Below are positions 63,276 through 64,000 of a stretch of 64,000 nucleotides of DNA, piece after piece (positions within the stretch are counted from its first letter, which is position 1; each line of letters starts with the position of its first letter). The translations under genes were made by a program, and so were the position numbers. The notes beneath the pieces are model-generated. The model did not search any database. It was not told the origin of the DNA and saw only the letters and a list, made by a program, of their open reading frames with translations. The DNA is from Knufia peltigerae (taxonomy: Eukaryota; Ascomycota; Eurotiomycetes; Chaetothyriales; Trichomeriaceae): contig JAPDRN010000007.1 in NCBI GenBank assembly GCA_030247855.1, positions 372,001 to 436,000 of the forward strand, in the 5' to 3' direction.

Positions 63276-64000
63276 ATGGAGGTAGCAATCGACTTGGGGT
63301 CTTTTCATGCTCTACAAGACTAAATCATTCTGCAGGAATTTTCCAGGCTGTGCTGCCTTATCGTCGAAGATGTCTATGGCGACTTCCTTGCTGTTAGGAT
63401 CCTGAACTCGACAACTGGCGCTATTAGCTAACTGTTTGCACAGCAAATCTTCCAGCAACTCATTCAACTTGGACGTCTTTCGTCAACCCAAGTGGCCCAG
63501 AAATGTCGACTGCCATTGCGCCAAGTCAAGACAGGACTGGCAACCCTGATTCAGCTTCGTCTTGTATATCATCATACCAGCCCAGATGGTCTTTCGACGT
63601 ATCAAGCCAACACAAACAATGCATACAATCTTATGCGCACAGGAAAGTTGGCCGCGATTGCCCAGCGTCACTTTGGCACATCCGCCGCTATTGTTGTAGA
63701 GCATCTCTCAACTCTTGGATTCGCCACGGCAGAAGAGCTCGAGGACACTATCTGCGCCGACAAAGACTTCAAGACATTCGAAGACCATGGGCCACAGACG
63801 AACGGAAGCTCGGGTAACCAAAGAACACATGATCTTGATTCCACTCGCAGCCGTTTTAGAAAGGTGCTCAGATCCTTGATCGACGAAAAATACATTGTCG
63901 GTGTTCGTGACGCTCATTTTCAATCACTTTTTGATGCTCGTCGAGAACTTGAGCGTCATCTTGAAAGCAGAGGCTTGCTTCCGTCCAGTAAAACAAAGAA
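63276..64000 (+). CDS. RPC82: RNA polymerase III subunit Rpc82 (C82/RPC3), 5' part (3' end outside window)
   Basis: Three exons are visible: 63276-63281 (six bases, Met-Glu), 63336-63392 and 63444 onward, open to the window end (introns 54 and 51 nt). The peptide reads MEEFSRLCCLIVEDVYGDFLA, then QIFQQLIQLGRLSSTQVAQK, the first winged-helix domain of Rpc82. A second block (RLVYHHTSPDGLSTYQAN, NAYNLMRTGKLAAIAQRHFG) follows in the usual place. C82 with C34 and C31 forms the heterotrimer that opens the promoter for tRNA and 5S rRNA transcription in the nucleus. The six-base first exon rests on a GTAGCA donor and is the least certain part. About 210 codons are inside the window. Confidence 0.88.

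Noticed and set aside
1..64000. CRISPR arrays, insertion sequences, prophage or bacterial operons
   Set aside because: No spaced direct repeats, transposase motifs or polycistronic layout; the genes are intron-bearing and eukaryotic.

Overview
The window is nuclear DNA from a filamentous ascomycete (Pezizomycotina). The evidence is short introns (about 45-215 nt, mostly 46-96) with GTAAGT/GTATGT donors and CTAAC/CTGAC-type branch sites, fungal-specific families (Zn2Cys6 and C2H2 regulators with fungal transcription-factor domains, TRI12-type MFS pump, Arb1, DUF7704, Chs7-type chaperone), and conserved eukaryotic genes on both strands with no operons. The overall style suggests Eurotiomycetes, possibly a black-yeast relative (Chaetothyriales), but that placement is an impression.

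Layout. 1-5.7 kb: 3' part of a giant Fmp27/BLTP2/Hobbit bridge-like lipid-transfer protein. 6.8-11.7 kb: HSL-type alpha/beta hydrolase and an LAT-type amino-acid (methionine-like) permease. 12.1-19.8 kb: an accessory block with a C2H2 regulator, a cytochrome P450, a DUF7704 membrane protein and an FAD monooxygenase. 20.8-35.3 kb: mostly housekeeping genes, namely Clp1 (RNA 3'-end kinase), an inositol polyphosphate multikinase, Arb1 (Argonaute chaperone), a TRI12-type MFS pump, Rvb2 (AAA+ helicase) and an unknown coiled-coil protein. 35.9-38.3 kb: LtrA-like membrane protein. 38.3-40.2 kb: gene-poor, with a short relic of a phosphotransferase (APH) gene. 40.2-47.8 kb: a second accessory block with a type-B carboxylesterase, a regulator carrying both a C2H2 finger and a Zn2Cys6 cluster, and a divergent sugar porter. 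48.7-53.2 kb: an Edc4/Ge-1-like P-body protein. 55.8-60.8 kb: a Chs7-like chaperone and an F-box/LRR-like protein. 61.3-64 kb: QCR2 (complex III core 2) and, sharing its promoter, the start of RPC82 (RNA polymerase III), cut by the window end.

How the genes relate. Most housekeeping genes are unrelated neighbours, although RNA metabolism is well represented (Clp1, Arb1, Edc4-like, Rpc82). Two accessory blocks each combine a regulator with enzymes or transporters and are the best candidates for small co-regulated modules. I found no polyketide, peptide or terpene backbone enzyme, no intact transposon, no tRNA or rRNA gene and no CRISPR. Intron-exon structures were derived by hand from splice consensus; every complete multi-exon model sums to a multiple of three. 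I did not identify a clearly new biological system; the more unusual points are under findings.
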